Shown: positions 1 through 7,090, counted from the stretch's first letter. The stretch: 32,333 nucleotides of DNA from Bacteroides sp. CAG:770 (GCA_000435075.1 FR890603.1:33103-65435), one strand, 5' to 3'. A program made the numbers and translations. Notes: generated by a model not told the origin, from the sequence alone.

Positions 1-352
1 AATCTGCTGAACCTTTCTTGATGAGGTTGTCCTGTGCTTTAAGCTGACCGGTAGTGTAGATTTCCTGCTTTGAAAGATCAAGTGTTCCGCACTCCTGACC
101 TTCAGCATTGACAAGTACAGAAGACTTTGCGACAGCTTTGTATGCGTCGATTTTCTGCTCGTTGCTCATTGCGTCGAGCTCGCTCTTCTCATAGAACTTG
201 CTGGCTGTGAGCATCTGGCTGATGGCATCGGCCTTGACATTGGCCTCCTGCTTCGGTTTGAGTGTCTCTGAGACGAACGCAAGAACCGCAGCTACCACCA
301 CAACGACTACTGTCGTATAGATGACTGTATATATATTTCCGTTAGTATTCAT
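1..352 (-). CDS. nqrC: Na+-translocating NADH:quinone reductase subunit C, N-terminal part
   Basis: NqrC is a membrane-anchored subunit of the Na+-NQR complex, which couples NADH oxidation and quinone reduction to Na+ export. The reading frame starts at the ATG on the minus strand at 352-350 and leaves the window at position 1, so only the first 117 residues are seen. They show one N-terminal membrane helix (roughly residues 8-28, a run of Val/Ala after MNTNGNIYT) followed by a hydrophilic, extracytoplasmic-type stretch, as expected for NqrC. The covalent FMN threonine lies near the C-terminus and is outside the window. It sits 14 bp after nqrB in the standard A-B-C order, which makes the assignment firm even though it is partial. 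Confidence 0.9.
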   Translation of the reverse strand, partial: MNTNGNIYTVIYTTVVVVVVAAVLAFVSETLKPKQEANVKADAISQMLTASKFYEKSELDAMSNEQKIDAYKAVAKSSVLVNAEGQECGTLDLSKQEIYTTGQLKAQDNLIKKGSAD

Positions 353-366
353 ACCTATTATATATA

Positions 367-1530
367 TTATGCGATTTTAACTTTCTTGGCTCTTCTTGAG
401 ATCGCAGCGTCGGTGACGTAGTGGTCAATGAGCGGTGCAAATGTGTTCATCAGCAAGATAGCGAGCATCATGCCTTCTGCATATCCAGGGTTGAACAGTC
501 TGACGACGACGCAGAGGGCGCCGATAAGGAATCCGTAGATCCACTTGCCGCACTCGGTCTGTGCAGATGTCACAGGGTCTGTTGCCATGAATACTGTACC
601 GAAAGCGAAACCACCCATGAGAAGATGGTAGTAGGCAGGAACGTCAGTAGCTCCGAAGAAATTGCCGAGCCAGCCTACGAAGAGTGCTCCTGCAACTGAT
701 GAAACCATGATCTTCCAGCTTGCGACGCCTGTCCAGATGAGGATTACCGCTCCGATAAGGATTGCGATAACTGATGTTTCACCTACAGAACCAGGGATGA
801 TTCCGGCGAACATGTCCCATGCTGACATGCCGTACTGTACTCCGGCGTTGTTCATTGCGTCGAGACCCTCAGAGGCGAATGAGAGAGGAGTGGCTCCTGT
901 CGCACCGTCGATGAGGCTTTCGCCGTTTTTCAATGATACCCAAACGCTTGAGCCTGACATCTTGCTAGGATAAGCGAAGAAAAGGAATGCACGGCAGAGG
1001 AGTGCAGGGTTCAGGAAGTTCATACCGGTACCACCGAATACTTCCTTGCCGAAAAGCACTGCAAATGCAACTGCGATTGCAAGAGTCCAAAGCGGAACGT
1101 CCACAGGGACGATGAGAGGAATGAGCATACCTGAAACAAGGTAACCCTCATTGACCTCTTCGTTGCGGATCTGGGCAGAAGCGAACTCGATGCCGAGACC
1201 TACTACATACGCTACAATATAAAGAGGCAGAACTCTGAGGAAGCCATACCAGAAATTCTGGAAAAGTCCCCATTCCTGTCCTGTTGCGAGACAATGCTGG
1301 TAGCCGACGTTCCACATTCCGAAGAGGGCTGCAGGAACAAGCGCCAGCACAACGATAATCATGATTCTCTTCAGATCGACAGCATCTCTGACATGAGCTC
1401 CACGTCTGGTAACAGTACCAGGCACACGGAGGAAGGTGTCGAATGCGTCAACGGTTGAGTGAAGGAATCCAAGTTTGCCGCCCTTCTCGAAAAGGCCCGG
1501 CTGCTGTGTTGTATTTTTTGATTCTTCCAT
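367..1530 (-). CDS. nqrB: Na+-translocating NADH:quinone reductase subunit B
   Basis: NqrB is the large integral membrane subunit of Na+-NQR and carries a covalently bound FMN and the Na+ path. The 387-residue protein has a cytosolic N-terminal tail and many hydrophobic helices from about residue 55 to 365. The stretch DGATGATPLS (208-217) matches the family's covalent FMN site, with Thr214 the likely acceptor. The motif GGTGMNFLNPALLCRAF (166-182) and the C-terminal FMATDPVTSAQTECGKW region are typical of the NqrB/RnfD family. Its length is close to known NqrB proteins and clearly longer than RnfD, and the nqrA neighbour rules out Rnf. The gene lies 13 bp after nqrA and 14 bp before nqrC, so the three are surely co-transcribed. 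Confidence 0.97.
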   Translation of the reverse strand: MEESKNTTQQPGLFEKGGKLGFLHSTVDAFDTFLRVPGTVTRRGAHVRDAVDLKRIMIIVVLALVPAALFGMWNVGYQHCLATGQEWGLFQNFWYGFLRVLPLYIVAYVVGLGIEFASAQIRNEEVNEGYLVSGMLIPLIVPVDVPLWTLAIAVAFAVLFGKEVFGGTGMNFLNPALLCRAFLFFAYPSKMSGSSVWVSLKNGESLIDGATGATPLSFASEGLDAMNNAGVQYGMSAWDMFAGIIPGSVGETSVIAILIGAVILIWTGVASWKIMVSSVAGALFVGWLGNFFGATDVPAYYHLLMGGFAFGTVFMATDPVTSAQTECGKWIYGFLIGALCVVVRLFNPGYAEGMMLAILLMNTFAPLIDHYVTDAAISRRAKKVKIA

Positions 1531-1543
1531 AACTTCCGTTAAA

Positions 1544-2902
1544 TTAAGCCATTTCCTTAATCATAAGGTCAATGCCTTTCTGGATTATAGCCTGAATGTC
1601 GTTCTTAGAAGGATCCACATACTCACAGAGAGCGAGATCCTCAGGGAGGACTTCATAGATTCCGAATTTCTCCATCTTATCGATGTCACCGGCAAGACAT
1701 GCCTTGGCGAGATAGATAGGGAAGATATCCATCGGAAGAACTTTGCCATAAACATCGGACATCACGAATGCGCGAGGGCCTCCGTTGAAGTTTGTGTCCA
1801 TGTCATAAGTCTTCTTAGGGCAGAGCCAAGAGAAATAGGTGCGGCTTGAACTGAATTTACCGAATCTGAACGGTTTTGCCCATCCGAGAACCTCTCTTTC
1901 AGTACCTTCATGAAGCAATGTGACCTGGTTGTCGAAGAATCCCAGGAATCCGTTCTCGCCGACATTTTCGCCTGTGAGCACGTCACCGCTTACGAATCTG
2001 AGGTCGTTTGCGGAGTTGTCATAGAAGTCCTTGAGGTCTTTCATGCTGATTCCAGGAAGGGCATCAACGTATGCCGGATCAATGGCCTTAGGGCCGGTAA
2101 CGGCAACTTTTCTTCTCATGTCATATTTTCCAGTGCTGAAAAGCTTGCCGATGGCAGAGAGGAGAAGAAGTGATACAGTCCATACGGTGTCACCCTTCAT
2201 GATAGGTGCGATATGGCTGATCTGTACGCCTACATTGCCTGCAGGATGCTTGCCGCTGAATACGTGGCTTACAACGTTCTCGATCTTGTGGAGAGGAGTG
2301 CCTGAATAGTTTTCGCTGCTGAGCGAGAAATGTACGCCGCCGTCAGTAAGTTTGGCGAGTACGTTCACACCAGTCTGGATGTAAGCGATTTCATCCTTGA
2401 ATGCGAATTCAGGAACTGCTGCAAGAGGAGCTGTAGTGAATGCGGATACGAAGATTGCTTTCGGGGTCAATGACGGATCCGCGAGGATGCCGTAAGGCCT
2501 CTGGATAAGAGAAGGCCAAAGACCGCTCTGGAGGAGAAGTGACTTGATGTCGGCAGCAGACATGTCTGCAACTTTGTGTGTGCCGAAATCAACGAACTCC
2601 TGCTGTGCGTCAGCCTTGATTCTTACCTCAAGCAACTTTCTTTTTTCACCCCTGACGATTTCCGCTATGGTACCGCTTACCGGTGAGGTAAAGAGGATGT
2701 CAGGGTTCTTTTTGTCAGACAGAACAGGTGAACCTGCCAAAACCTTGTCGCCTTCCTTCACCAGAAGTCTAGGGATGAGACCCTTGAAATCAGTTGGTTT
2801 GATGGCGATAACGTCAGGCACGATCGTCTTTCTGGTCTTCTGGGCTGCTGTTCCGGAGATAGGAATGTTCAGCCCTTGTTTCAAATCGATGTTGTTTGAC
2901 AT
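1544..2902 (-). CDS. nqrA: Na+-translocating NADH:quinone reductase subunit A
   Basis: NqrA is the peripheral cytoplasmic subunit of Na+-NQR. It has no membrane helices, consistent with the 452-residue sequence here. The N-terminal 100 residues contain the barrel-sandwich-hybrid pattern shared with RnfC (LVKEGDKVLAGSPVLSDKK, then SPVSGTIAEI). The middle region has the RPYGILADP segment, and the C-terminal region has DIFPIYLAKACLAGDIDKME, both typical of NqrA. It is the first gene of the nqr operon. The start at 2902 follows a good -7 element (TATCTTTG, minus strand, 2947-2940), giving a leader of about 30 nt. No oddities seen. Confidence 0.97.
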   Translation of the reverse strand: MSNNIDLKQGLNIPISGTAAQKTRKTIVPDVIAIKPTDFKGLIPRLLVKEGDKVLAGSPVLSDKKNPDILFTSPVSGTIAEIVRGEKRKLLEVRIKADAQQEFVDFGTHKVADMSAADIKSLLLQSGLWPSLIQRPYGILADPSLTPKAIFVSAFTTAPLAAVPEFAFKDEIAYIQTGVNVLAKLTDGGVHFSLSSENYSGTPLHKIENVVSHVFSGKHPAGNVGVQISHIAPIMKGDTVWTVSLLLLSAIGKLFSTGKYDMRRKVAVTGPKAIDPAYVDALPGISMKDLKDFYDNSANDLRFVSGDVLTGENVGENGFLGFFDNQVTLLHEGTEREVLGWAKPFRFGKFSSSRTYFSWLCPKKTYDMDTNFNGGPRAFVMSDVYGKVLPMDIFPIYLAKACLAGDIDKMEKFGIYEVLPEDLALCEYVDPSKNDIQAIIQKGIDLMIKEMA

Positions 2903-2939
2903 TATAGGTAACCTTTAATAGTATTTCGGATTTCCGACG

Positions 2940-2947
2940 CAAAGATA
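2940..2947 (-). promoter_or_regulatory. Promoter -7 element for nqrA
   Basis: Read on the minus strand the bases are TATCTTTG followed by CG, a perfect match to the Bacteroidota -7 consensus TAnnTTTG. It lies 38 bp upstream of the nqrA start codon. I could not find a convincing TTTG at -33. The 74-bp gap also has to hold the promoter of the divergent helicase gene, for which only a weak TAATTTCG at 2961-2968 is seen. Confidence 0.6.
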
Positions 2948-2976
2948 CTGAAATTTTTCGTAATTTCGCTCTTATT

Positions 2977-5490
2977 ATGGAAAACAATAGCGCTATATTA
3001 GAGGGGCTTGACGCACAGCAGAGGGCGGCGGTGAGCCAGACGGAAGGACCTGTGCTGATAGTCGCGGGGGCAGGTGCCGGCAAAACGAGAGTCCTTACCG
3101 GACGAATCGCGTATATACTTGAGAAAGGAGGGGAGCCGGACCGCATCCTGGCATTGACCTTTACCAAGAAGGCGGCAGCCGAGATGAAGACGAGGATTGC
3201 GGCGATGGTGGGGGAGAGGAAGGCGAGGCGGCTCTATATGGGCACCTTCCATTCCGTGTTCATCAGGTTCTTGCGCGAATTCGCCGATTGTCTCGGATAT
3301 CCGTCATCTTTTACGATTTATGACACAGGAGATTCCATCAGTGCGATAAAGTCATGCCTTAAGGAACTGAAACTGGATGACAAGATTTACAAGCCGAAGG
3401 ATGTGCTGAGCCGCATTTCGATGGCGAAGAACAATCTTGTCACGCCGGAGGCCTACAAGCGCAGCAATCAGGCCATTGCCAATGATACTCATGCGAAGAA
3501 GCCTGAAATCTGCAATATCTATGCTCTGTATGCGGCCAAATGCAAACAGGCCGGCGTTATGGATTTCGATGATATCCTGCTGAATATGAATATCTTGTTC
3601 AGAGATAACCAGGAGGCGCTCGCTTCCGTGTCCAGCCGTTTTGACTATATCATGGTGGATGAGTATCAGGACACGAACTTTGCCCAGTATCTCATTTTGA
3701 AGAAGCTCAGCCAGGTCCACAGGAATATATGTGTGGTAGGTGACGATTCCCAGTCAATCTATGCTTTCCGAGGAGCCAAAATCGAGAATATCCTGAATTT
3801 CCAGAAGGATTATCCCGATTGCAAGCTGTTCCGCCTGGAGAGGAACTACCGTTCGACGCAGGTCATCGTGGATGCCGCGAACTCTGTCATTGAAAATAAT
3901 GAATCGAGAATTCCCAAGACCTGTTACTCCAAGGGGCCGGAAGGTGATCCGATTCATCTCATCAAGGCTTATACTGAGCAGGAGGAGGCGATGCTGATAA
4001 CGTCGTCAATAGTGGCGAGGATGGAGAAGGATCATTGTCAGTATCAGGACTTTGCGATATTGTACAGGACAAATTCCCAGTCGCGTGCGCTGGAGGAAGC
4101 GCTCCGTAAGAAGAACCTCCCGTATATGATCGTGTCCGGAAATTCGTTCTTCGACAGGGCGGAGGTCAAGGATATGATGGCATACCTGAAACTGGCTGTG
4201 AACCTGAATGATGACGAGTCGTTCAGGCGCGTCGTGAATACCCCGGCAAGAGGAATCGGACAGACCTCGCTGGAGGCGTTGATTTCAGTGGCCAGGGCAA
4301 ACCAGGTGTCCCTTTTCAATGCCTGCACACCGGCTTTTCTTGCTGCCGCCGGCATAAAATCCGGTACGGCCGGAAAAATCATGGAATTCCATGATATGAT
4401 TGCCGATGCCAATGCCAGACTGGCTACCGAGGATGCCTTTGCTGTTGCGGCACTCCTTTCCAACAGATCCGGGCTTTATGCTTCGTTCAAGATGGATAAC
4501 TCTATTGAGAGTCAGTCCAGGGCCGCGAATATCGAGGAACTTCTGAATAGTGTCAAGAGTTTTGTGGAGGACAGGCAGAACCAATACAAGGAGGAACTTC
4601 TTATCGAGGGCAATGTGACTGATGTGGACTCGATCTCGGACAGCGAACTGCCGGTAGTGACGTTGGGCGATTTCCTCGAGGACATTTCCTTGCTCAGCGC
4701 AATCGACATGTCGGCTGACGAGGATGCGAACAACAAGATTACCCTCATGACAATACATTCGTCTAAGGGACTTGAGTTTCCGTATGTCTATGTTGCCGGA
4801 ATGGAGGAGAATCTCTTCCCCTCAGGCGGAGCCTATGCTTCACCGACTGAAATCGAGGAGGAAAGGCGATTGTTCTATGTGGCGTTGACAAGGGCCAAAG
4901 CCGCTGTCAATCTTTCATTTGCGGCGACCAGGATGAGGAATGGAAAGCATGAACAGAATTCTCCCAGCCGTTTCGTCGAAGAAATCGATTCACGATATGT
5001 GGACAATCCTCTGGATGATTCCGAGATGTCTTCCGGAAGGTCGGGAAGCTTTTCCGGATTCGGCTCCGGGTTCGGTTCCGGCGCATCGTTCTCCGGAAGG
5101 AGGAATGTCAATGCGGGCAGAGGCACCGGTTCGGGGTACGGAGGAGGATATGACAGGTCCGGCGGCGGTTCTTATGGAAAGTCCGGTCCTGTCAAGGTCA
5201 TCAGGCAGACTCCTGTTTCCTCGGCGACAGGAAAGCCGATGGTGTCAATGTCAAGAGCCGTTTCCAGTCCGGCAAAACCGAGGACACCTGATTCCCAGTT
5301 CACTCCGGTTTCGGTGCTGGACGTGAAGGCCGGGCAGCGTGTCGAGCACAATCGTTTCGGTTATGGCGTCGTCCAGAGCATTACTGGGACGGGCGACAAT
5401 CTGAAGGCTAATATCCTGTTTGATTCTTGTGGCGAGAAGATTATTCTGCTCAAGTATGCGAAAATTCGCGTGGATAACGAAAATAAGTGA
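2977..5490 (+). CDS. UvrD/PcrA-type superfamily 1A DNA helicase
   Basis: An ATP-dependent 3'-5' DNA helicase of the UvrD/PcrA/Rep family, acting in DNA repair and replication restart in the cytoplasm. Visible motifs: Walker A GAGAGKT (31-37), motif Ia ALTFTKKAAAEM, motif II DEYQD (228-232), motif III GDDSQSIYAFRGA, motif IV RLERNYRS, motif V TIHSSKGLEF with GMEENLFP, and motif VI EEERRLFYVALTRAK. The 837-residue length is long for PcrA (usually 700-760). The excess is a Gly/Ser/Arg-rich linker (about 686-740) before a C-terminal Tudor-like module (VLDVKAGQRVEHNRFGYG onwards), which in PcrA/UvrD binds RNA polymerase. The start was chosen because it directly follows the divergent promoter region. 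The leader would be very short. Whether to call it pcrA or uvrD cannot be settled here. Confidence 0.95.
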   Translation: MENNSAILEGLDAQQRAAVSQTEGPVLIVAGAGAGKTRVLTGRIAYILEKGGEPDRILALTFTKKAAAEMKTRIAAMVGERKARRLYMGTFHSVFIRFLREFADCLGYPSSFTIYDTGDSISAIKSCLKELKLDDKIYKPKDVLSRISMAKNNLVTPEAYKRSNQAIANDTHAKKPEICNIYALYAAKCKQAGVMDFDDILLNMNILFRDNQEALASVSSRFDYIMVDEYQDTNFAQYLILKKLSQVHRNICVVGDDSQSIYAFRGAKIENILNFQKDYPDCKLFRLERNYRSTQVIVDAANSVIENNESRIPKTCYSKGPEGDPIHLIKAYTEQEEAMLITSSIVARMEKDHCQYQDFAILYRTNSQSRALEEALRKKNLPYMIVSGNSFFDRAEVKDMMAYLKLAVNLNDDESFRRVVNTPARGIGQTSLEALISVARANQVSLFNACTPAFLAAAGIKSGTAGKIMEFHDMIADANARLATEDAFAVAALLSNRSGLYASFKMDNSIESQSRAANIEELLNSVKSFVEDRQNQYKEELLIEGNVTDVDSISDSELPVVTLGDFLEDISLLSAIDMSADEDANNKITLMTIHSSKGLEFPYVYVAGMEENLFPSGGAYASPTEIEEERRLFYVALTRAKAAVNLSFAATRMRNGKHEQNSPSRFVEEIDSRYVDNPLDDSEMSSGRSGSFSGFGSGFGSGASFSGRRNVNAGRGTGSGYGGGYDRSGGGSYGKSGPVKVIRQTPVSSATGKPMVSMSRAVSSPAKPRTPDSQFTPVSVLDVKAGQRVEHNRFGYGVVQSITGTGDNLKANILFDSCGEKIILLKYAKIRVDNENK

Positions 5491-5509
5491 CAGGTAAGAA
5501 AATAAATAT

Positions 5510-5517
5510 TATCTTTG
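5510..5517 (+). promoter_or_regulatory. Promoter -7 element for candidate small RNA
   Basis: TATCTTTG followed by CA, a perfect TAnnTTTG element, lies 20 bp after the helicase stop codon and points away from any protein gene. No TTTG is found at the -33 distance, so the promoter is only half supported. It would start a transcript near 5523. Confidence 0.45.
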
Positions 5518-5522
5518 CATTT

Positions 5523-5600
5523 GAAGTTTTTCATAGTTTAAGTTTAGGTTAAGTAGCGGGGAGTTTCGCAGTGATTGCGAAGCCCCCGTGAATTTTTTTC
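5523..5600 (+). ncRNA. Candidate small RNA ending in a strong intrinsic terminator
   Basis: Between the -7 element at 5510-5517 and a T7 tract at 5593-5599 lies about 75 nt without a reading frame. The 3' half folds as a strong hairpin: CGGGG (from 5558), then TTCGCA, a GTGAT loop, TGCGAA, and CCCCG, followed by the T run. This is either the terminator of the upstream helicase or the 3' end of an independent sRNA. The own promoter favours the second or both. Promoter and terminator are seen; the RNA itself is inference. Confidence 0.35.
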
Positions 5601-5640
5601 GGATATTCTGTCTTTGACACTTTGATTTTAAGATATCAAG

Positions 5641-5676
5641 GCCCCGGAGCGCTGTAATGGCGATTCTGGGGCTTTT
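5641..5676 (+). terminator. Second hairpin with T run
   Basis: GCCCCGGAG (5641-5649) pairs with TTCTGGGGC (5664-5672) with two G-T wobbles, followed by TTTT. It could be a backup terminator for the preceding transcript, or the 3' end of a longer RNA that starts at the 5510 promoter. It lies inside the left part of the inverted-repeat-bounded remnant. Confidence 0.4.
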
Positions 5677-5841
5677 GCAATTATGCAAGTATGTAATGCA
5701 TCAATGGTGATTTCGCGCCGACTGGCAGTCCGTCACGGCGGAACTCACTCCGCGCTGCTTCGTTCGGCCCTCCTACCGTCTCCTGCGTCCTCGCCATCGC
5801 GAGAACTTGTATCCGGCAGGCACCTCCCACTTTCCGAGAGG

Positions 5842-5937
5842 GCACTGAAAAAGTCCTCTGAATACTCGTCTCTGTATGACGTCGTTGTCCCAAAAGACAA
5901 CAAACTTCGTCTAATCAACGAACTTGTTGATTTTTAA
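5842..5937 (+). pseudogene. Transposase N-terminal fragment, IS1182/DUF772 type
   Basis: The last 31 residues of this frame contain SSLYDVVVPKDNKLRLINEL followed by VDF and a stop. This resembles the N-terminus of Bacteroidales IS1182-family transposases, which begin with a -MYDL-IPKDN-LR-INELVDF- pattern and then continue with a long DUF772/DDE protein. Here the frame stops at 5937 directly after the VDF residues, so about 90% of the transposase is gone. The frame stays open upstream to 5683 in a GC-rich stretch of unlikely protein composition, so I do not include it. Not expected to make a working product. Confidence 0.5.
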
Positions 5938-5954
5938 CTTTTTTCGGATTCTAA

Positions 5955-6077
5955 AGTGTCAAACTACCGGAGAAAGAGCTTATCGAGATGATAAGACTTC
6001 TCAAGAAATCAAAACACAATCCCTCAAAGGAACTGAAGAGATACGTAAGGGAACTATTTGAGGAAATGATTGATTAA
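5955..6077 (+). pseudogene. Orphan C-terminal reading-frame tail, cut by the IS-like element
   Basis: A frame without an early start reads SVKLPEKELIEMIRLLKKSK, then a further 20 residues ending in RELFEEMID and a stop at 6075-6077. The composition (charged, amphipathic helices) looks like real protein. The only ATG (5988) would give 29 residues. The beginning of the frame lies on the right terminal repeat of the deleted IS-like element, which suggests that the insertion removed the 5' part of the gene. I do not recognise the family. It could also be a tiny intact helical protein. Confidence 0.35.
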
Positions 6078-6082
6078 AAAGA

Positions 6083-6100
6083 GCCTCCCTTCGGGGAGGC
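6083..6100. repeat. UUCG-capped hairpin upstream of the DUF5053 remnant
   Basis: GCCTCCC, TTCG, GGGAGGC form a perfect 7-bp stem. On the minus strand it is followed by TCTTTTT, the form of an intrinsic terminator. On the plus strand there is no T run, only AAAAAAC. It may be a minus-strand terminator without a surviving gene, or a decayed bidirectional one. Confidence 0.4.
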
Positions 6101-6120
6101 GTTAAAAAACGCATCATATT

Positions 6121-6290
6121 ATGGAAAAGACTGAGAAAAGACTGGAAGCCATCAGAAATTCGGAAATCAGGAAGAAACTCGACGACATTGACCTTAATTT
6201 GAATTGGGGAGAGTTCGCCCACAATTATTTTGACAGGTCGGCCTCTGCGACCTTGCCGACAGGATCAGGCGCGCAGCGGACAATCTGTAA
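6121..6290 (+). pseudogene. Broken DUF5053-like small protein gene
   Basis: From ATG 6121 the frame encodes about 42 residues (MEKTEKRLEA at the start, NWGEFAHNYFDRSAS at the end) that resemble the N-terminus of Bacteroidetes DUF5053 proteins, small proteins of unknown function. The usual continuation (a W-L-Y- segment and a short helix) is missing. In the +2 frame the bases 6249-6290 read DLADRIRRAADNL and stop, which looks like the normal C-terminus of the same family. So an internal deletion near 6246-6249 joined the two ends out of frame. As read, the first frame runs on to 6327 as a nonsense tail. The frames are seen; the family's intact form is from memory. Confidence 0.55.
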
Positions 6291-6342
6291 AGTCCCCGCA
6301 TGTCTTTTTGATTACAAACGGCCGTAACGGGGACTGCGGCCA

Positions 6343-6380
6343 GGCCACCGGAGAAATCCGGTGGTTTTTTTATTCCGGAA
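6343..6380 (+). repeat. Direct repeat copy 1 flanking hicAB (contains terminator)
   Basis: GGCCACCGGAGAAATCCGGT and the bases after it through ATTCCGGAA are the same as at 7113-7149 except for one extra T in the T run. Weaker similarity continues on both sides to about 6332 and about 6420, so the whole imperfect repeat is near 90 bp. Confidence 0.85.
6345..6371 (+). terminator. Intrinsic terminator with GAAA tetraloop (copy 1)
   Basis: CCACCGGA, GAAA loop, TCCGGTGG, then seven T. A perfect 8-bp stem closed by a stable GNRA loop. It ends the DUF5053 remnant transcript and isolates the hicAB promoter that starts 39 bp downstream. Confidence 0.85.
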
Positions 6381-6409
6381 TAAAATTTTTGCATAAAATG
6401 ATAAAAAAA

Positions 6410-6441
6410 TTTGGTATAATGTAGGAAAATTCCTACATTTG
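6410..6441 (+). promoter_or_regulatory. hicAB promoter with -33 and -7 elements
   Basis: TTTG at 6410-6413, a 20-bp spacer, and TACATTTG at 6434-6441 match the Bacteroidota promoter on both elements. Transcription should start near 6448, about 17 nt before the hicA ATG. An AAGGAG ribosome-binding sequence (6456-6461) lies just before the start codon, which is notable because this phylum uses such sites rarely. Confidence 0.75.
6421..6436. promoter_or_regulatory. Inverted-repeat operator inside the hicAB promoter
   Basis: GTAGGAA-AA-TTCCTAC is a perfect 7-bp inverted repeat with a 2-bp centre. It fills the spacer between -33 and -7 and overlaps the first bases of the -7 element. HicB antitoxins with a C-terminal DNA-binding domain repress their own operon, so this is the expected binding site. 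The position is seen; the binding is inference. Confidence 0.7.
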
Positions 6442-6464
6442 TAGTGTGATAATCAAGGAGCTCT

Positions 6465-6653
6465 ATGAAATACAACGAATTGGAACGGAAGCTGCTCAAA
6501 TTCGGTTGTTACCCCACCGGGGAGCAGCAGCATGGACATCCTGTCTGGTTCAGTCCGAAGACCAACAAAAAATTCACGACCAGCAACCACAAAAGCCAGG
6601 AAGTCGCAACGGGGACATTGAAATCAATCTTGAGGGATGCGGGGCTACAATAG
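6465..6653 (+). CDS. hicA: HicA-family mRNA interferase toxin
   Basis: HicA toxins are small dsRBD-fold ribonucleases that cleave mRNA and stop growth until the HicB antitoxin neutralises them. The 62-residue protein has the family pattern: an N-terminal helix (KYNELERKLLKFGCY), a central HGHPVWF strand where His25 is the probable catalytic residue, and the signature H-KSQEV-TGTLKSILRDAGL at the C-terminus. The usual G-S-H before the catalytic strand is replaced by H-G-H. The start follows the promoter and an AAGGAG sequence. hicB lies 35 bp downstream, in the common toxin-first order. Confidence 0.9.
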   Translation: MKYNELERKLLKFGCYPTGEQQHGHPVWFSPKTNKKFTTSNHKSQEVATGTLKSILRDAGLQ

Positions 6654-6688
6654 CCCCACACCTTTATAAAATAGGAAGTTATTGAGTT

Positions 6689-7090
6689 ATGAGGAAATGT
6701 AAAGTATTTATCGAGAAATCCGAATACGGATATTCCGCTTACATCGGAGATACTCCGCTTGAGTTCGGGTGCATCGGGGAAGGCAAGACCGTCGAGGAGA
6801 CTATAGAGGACTTTCTCGGAACCTTCGAAGCAATGAAGCAGGATTACATCGCTGCCGGCAACAAGTTCGAGGATGTGGATATCGAGTTCTGTTACGATAC
6901 GGCCAGCTTCCTCTCTGAGTATGCAGGCATCTTCTCCCTCTCTGGACTGGAGAAGATTACCGGAGTCAGCCAGGCACAGCTCGGCCACTTCCTGCACGGA
7001 AGACGCAAGCCAAGCCGTAGGACCATCGACAAGATCCAGAGCGGTGTTGACCGCTTTGCCAAAGAATTAACGGCCATAAAGTTCGCTTGA
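6689..7090 (+). CDS. hicB: HicB-family antitoxin with C-terminal HTH
   Basis: HicB binds and blocks HicA and represses the operon. The 133-residue protein has a degenerate RNase-H-like HicB domain (about residues 1-65, starting KVFIEKSEYGYSAYI and including a GEGKTVEETIEDF helix). A Cro/XRE-type helix-turn-helix follows (about 83-130, LEKITGVSQAQLGHFLHGRR), in which R-K-P-S-R-R-T would contact DNA. The second domain makes it the likely reader of the inverted repeat at 6421-6436. It shares the hicA transcript and ends 24 bp before the terminator at 7115. Confidence 0.9.
   Translation: MRKCKVFIEKSEYGYSAYIGDTPLEFGCIGEGKTVEETIEDFLGTFEAMKQDYIAAGNKFEDVDIEFCYDTASFLSEYAGIFSLSGLEKITGVSQAQLGHFLHGRRKPSRRTIDKIQSGVDRFAKELTAIKFA

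Larger units (their letters stand above)
5613..5963 (+). mobile_element. Internally deleted IS1182-like element (MITE-like remnant)
   Basis: TTTGACACTTT at 5613-5623 and its exact reverse complement AAAGTGTCAAA at 5953-5963 bound a 351-bp segment. Inside is a piece of an IS1182-type transposase N-terminus and nothing of the catalytic core. The bases TTTTTTCGGAT-(AT)-TCT also occur as a direct repeat just outside the left end (about 5594-5609) and just inside the right end (5940-5952). The simplest reading is an insertion sequence reduced by an internal deletion. The repeat pair is seen. The family assignment rests on about 30 residues recognised from memory of IS1182 proteins. Confidence 0.5.

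Noticed and set aside
4285..4758. Minus-strand open frame inside the helicase gene
   Set aside because: A shadow frame of the helicase. No signal or motif supports it.
5523..5680. 6S RNA (ssrS)
   Set aside because: The promoter and size are suitable, but the 5' and 3' ends do not form the long closing stem with a central bubble that 6S RNA needs. Kept only as an unnamed sRNA candidate.
5683..5841. N-terminal part of an 84-residue frame at the IS-like remnant
   Set aside because: Low-quality composition in a GC-rich stretch, open on both strands. Only the last 31 residues resemble a transposase.
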